NCBI GenBank assembly: GCA_020627535.1
Contig: JAHDGU010000014.1
Location: 1-64,000, forward strand
Source: Saprospiraceae bacterium
Lineage (GTDB): Bacteria > Bacteroidota > Bacteroidia > Chitinophagales > Saprospiraceae
Direction of reading: 5' to 3'
Length of the DNA stretch: 64,000 nt
The translations under genes were made by a program, and so were the position numbers. The notes under the pieces were generated by a model. The model was not told where the DNA came from. It ran no database searches and worked only from the letters and a program-made list of their open reading frames with translations. Shown one piece after another: positions 61,890-64,000 of the stretch (the first letter of the stretch is position 1; the number at the start of each line of letters is the position of its first letter).

Positions 61890-64000
61890 CTAAAGAGTCT
61901 TGATAAACTTGACGCTCTTCTGACCCGTAGGGCTTTCTACTCTTAGGATGTAGGCGCCTGCCTCCATTTGATCTAAGATGGCACTGCTGATTTCTAGTTG
62001 GTTTTTACCAGCCACCAAATTCTCTTGATGTTGACCTCGTAGCTTGCCATGAATATCAAGGATGCTGATCATTGCAGATTCTCCTTGAAGGGCATTGATC
62101 TCGACATAGAGTTGGTCAGTCACAGGATTTGGGGCAATAGATAGATCATAGACCTTTGACTCTGCAGATCTCAGGATAATCTTCCCTATGGCAAGATCTG
62201 GAGTGTATACCTCTGATGCAAGGGCATTGACTGCAAGTTGTAATCCTAGCTGTGCCTGAGCACTTCGCATCTCCATCAAGATATCACCTTCTTGGAGCTG
62301 TCCATCCCAGCTTGAGCTGATCCGCAGAGCACCATGATACTCGTGGTATACAGCATCAAAGGAAGTCTCCGTGATCGTGATGTCAGCACCTGTCACTAGA
62401 GCAAACTGATATCCAGCAATGTCCATATCCTCTGCGACTACCAGACTATGGAGGTATTGGCCGTCTGGCTGCAAACTTGACATGACATTCAGTTGTAGGG
62501 CTTTCTCCGTTCTATCTTCTGCGGCTAGAAGCCCATCATCGATCTTGTAGCTCACATCCCCGGTCTTGATAGCGAGTAGGTTCGCATCTGCCCTGTCAAA
62601 GATGAACTCTGGGATGTCAATACTCGCCTCGAAGCTACCTGCTTCGTAAAAATTCCAGACGGAATTGTTACGGAACTCATCATCCATGCCCAAGAGTACC
62701 CGGCGGATTTCAACGAGGTCAAGAGCACTGATCGTACCATTGGCGTCTACATCTGCTGCAATCATCTTCGCTTTGCTATCCAGCTCTACCATGCCCAAGA
62801 GGTGCTTCTTGATATGTATGATATCTAGTGTGCTGAGATCTCTGGTGGCATCATCAGCTTTCTCAGCATCGATGCGATAGTCTAGTCCTTGCGGCACATG
62901 GCTGAAGTGATACCTTCCGTCTAGATTGCTGTACTCTATTCTATCACTATCGAGATCCTTACTCTGGAGGAATATCTCTGCATCGAGGATCGGCTCATTG
63001 TAATCTGTGCGTACGATCCCGGATATTGTACCATCATTTTGTAGTCCTTCTGGGCATGATGCTCTGATGGAGATATCATCGATGTCCCAAAGTGAGACTG
63101 TTGCTTCATTATCTGTCTCACAGTAGGCAAGTAGCGATATACCGACTGTAGAGCTTTCGCTCAAAAGCATCTCAGGGATAGCAGTCAGATCGTAGGAGTC
63201 TTCTCTCCAAGCATCGTTTTCAGTCCCGCGATCTTCGCTGAAGACCAAAGTGCCGTCCACATAGATCTCAATGATATATCGGCTAGGCCAGTTGTTGGGT
63301 CCAGAGCTGCCTCCTATCCAGTCAAAACTCGATGGCGCATTGTGCACAAAACTGAAAGATTCGAGCTGTACGGGACCATCTTGACCATCAATGAATAGCT
63401 CGATGATCAGCGCTTTGTCTTCGCTAGAGATAGATTCACAGTCAGTGACTGCACTGATACACATGGCCTCGCCATCTTGGCCTTGGACACAGCTATGACG
63501 ATTGACCAGAGGTTCTTCTCTGTAGGCGTTTGAGGCCAGCACATCCACGCATATCGGATTGGGATATGTAGGCTCAAATTCTCCATAGTCGGCAGTTTGC
63601 CCGTTCCCTCCTGTAGCCCGGCAGTCATTGAAATCATAGTTGACAATCTCACTGACTACAAGGACATTTACTGTGAGGAAGCTGTCACAGCCTTCGGATG
63701 TGGTGAAGTTTTGCACATAGCTGCCTTGTTCTGTGTAAGTCTCATCATTGACCACTACGCTATCACCTTGATCGATCTTGAAACTGATAGACTCAAATGC
63801 TGCACCGCATGCAACGACATTGAACTGGAAGTCGCGACGCACTTCACCGACGTACTCGCCATCGATATACTCTTGAGCACATACACCAATCACAAATTGA
63901 CCTGTCACATCAGGGATGCCTGATATGAGTCCGGTCTCAGGATCAATGGAGACAATCGGGTTTCCGGCCATAGGAGCATCAGCACTATATACTGGAGATA
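61890..64000 (-). CDS. Giant T9SS-sorted surface protein with dockerin-like repeats, partial
   Basis: C-terminal 703 residues of a gene that continues past the right edge. No stop or credible start lies within the window end; the frame is open from 64000. The part seen has a putative Ig/cadherin-like segment (IDPETGLISGIPDVTGQFVI), then a beta-sandwich, a carnitine-like DUF/CNA-type strand (GTISGIVRTDYNEPILDAEI) and a pair of dockerin-type repeats (LSTLDIIHIKKHLLGMVELD and DVDANGTISALDLVEIRRVL). A hallmark T9SS C-terminal domain follows (YDLSIAPNPVTDQLYVEINA, SILDIHGKLRGQ, SVKFIKTL). A terminator follows at 61831-61864, and a hairpin variant lies at 63151-63166. Confidence 0.85.
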   Translation of the reverse strand, partial: SPVYSADAPMAGNPIVSIDPETGLISGIPDVTGQFVIGVCAQEYIDGEYVGEVRRDFQFNVVACGAAFESISFKIDQGDSVVVNDETYTEQGSYVQNFTTSEGCDSFLTVNVLVVSEIVNYDFNDCRATGGNGQTADYGEFEPTYPNPICVDVLASNAYREEPLVNRHSCVQGQDGEAMCISAVTDCESISSEDKALIIELFIDGQDGPVQLESFSFVHNAPSSFDWIGGSSGPNNWPSRYIIEIYVDGTLVFSEDRGTENDAWREDSYDLTAIPEMLLSESSTVGISLLAYCETDNEATVSLWDIDDISIRASCPEGLQNDGTISGIVRTDYNEPILDAEIFLQSKDLDSDRIEYSNLDGRYHFSHVPQGLDYRIDAEKADDATRDLSTLDIIHIKKHLLGMVELDSKAKMIAADVDANGTISALDLVEIRRVLLGMDDEFRNNSVWNFYEAGSFEASIDIPEFIFDRADANLLAIKTGDVSYKIDDGLLAAEDRTEKALQLNVMSSLQPDGQYLHSLVVAEDMDIAGYQFALVTGADITITETSFDAVYHEYHGALRISSSWDGQLQEGDILMEMRSAQAQLGLQLAVNALASEVYTPDLAIGKIILRSAESKVYDLSIAPNPVTDQLYVEINALQGESAMISILDIHGKLRGQHQENLVAGKNQLEISSAILDQMEAGAYILRVESPTGQKSVKFIKTL
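63151..63166 (-). repeat. GNRA-hairpin repeat, variant stem GAGC
   Basis: GAGC-TTTC-GCTC followed by AAAA on the plus strand; same stem variant as at 908-922. Inside the giant T9SS gene. Confidence 0.45.

Overview
The window reads as the chromosome of a Bacteroidota bacterium, most likely Saprospiraceae or a close relative. Evidence: Type IX secretion (T9SS) C-terminal sorting regions on three large secreted proteins (17403-19709, 31668-34034, 61890-64000), a PorZ-like T9SS component, families common in this phylum (DUF2851, DUF2911, DUF3078), lipoproteins with acidic residues after the lipid cysteine, lipid A genes (lpxD, lpxK), bacillithiol synthesis (bshA), and promoters resembling the Bacteroidota TAnnTTTG -7 box rather than E. 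coli promoters. Base composition and codon use look even across most of the window; 51.0-54.2 kb looks more accessory.

Layout. 0-2 kb: end of a tRNA-Gln, hpt and an M28 peptidase on the minus strand. 2-8.7 kb: an ECF sigma factor, a small unknown protein, an MscS-type channel, a DUF3078 barrel, polA and an lpxD homologue. 8.8-17.4 kb: mixed housekeeping and envelope genes (sterol-desaturase-like enzyme, redoxin, M15 peptidase, haem-binding protein, mnmG, a MerR regulator divergent from bshA). 17.4-21.5 kb: porZ-like, nadD, dnaN on the minus strand. 21.5-31.7 kb: a long plus-strand run with an inactive-looking M16 homologue, mreBCD, PBP2, folA, DUF2851, lpxK and a Wzi/RemB-like barrel. 31.7-38.3 kb: M14 carboxypeptidase, RND/MMPL exporter and a surface lipoprotein. 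38.4-45.8 kb: rnhB, an MBL hydrolase, a large propeller-barrel outer membrane protein, a CBM9-like protein, an esterase-like lipoprotein and DUF2911. 45.8-51 kb: prfA, an anti-sigma/ECF pair, and pdeM plus the Lhr-type helicase of the ligase-associated DNA repair set. 51-54.2 kb: higBA toxin-antitoxin, an unknown helical protein, an HGSNAT-like membrane acyltransferase and a 312-bp element with terminal inverted repeats. 54.2-64 kb: NTF2-fold proteins, a surface polysaccharide unit (flippase, Wzz-like, O-antigen ligase), OsmC, ferredoxin-NADP reductase and a partial giant T9SS protein with dockerin-like repeats.

Nothing here is a textbook defence island, CRISPR array or biosynthetic cluster. 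The most unusual signal is not a gene. About twenty copies of a tiny interspersed element are scattered through coding and leader sequence, in both orientations and several reading frames. Each has a 3-4 bp stem closing a GAAA (sometimes GGAA) tetraloop, with a run of T on its 5' side. Twelve copies share nearly the same core, and the others change both sides of the stem together so that pairing is kept. A second architectural signal is that all nine convergent gene junctions are nearly or actually overlapping (at most 19 nt apart, five overlapping or abutting). A third is the 312-bp inverted-repeat element beside an acyltransferase start codon.
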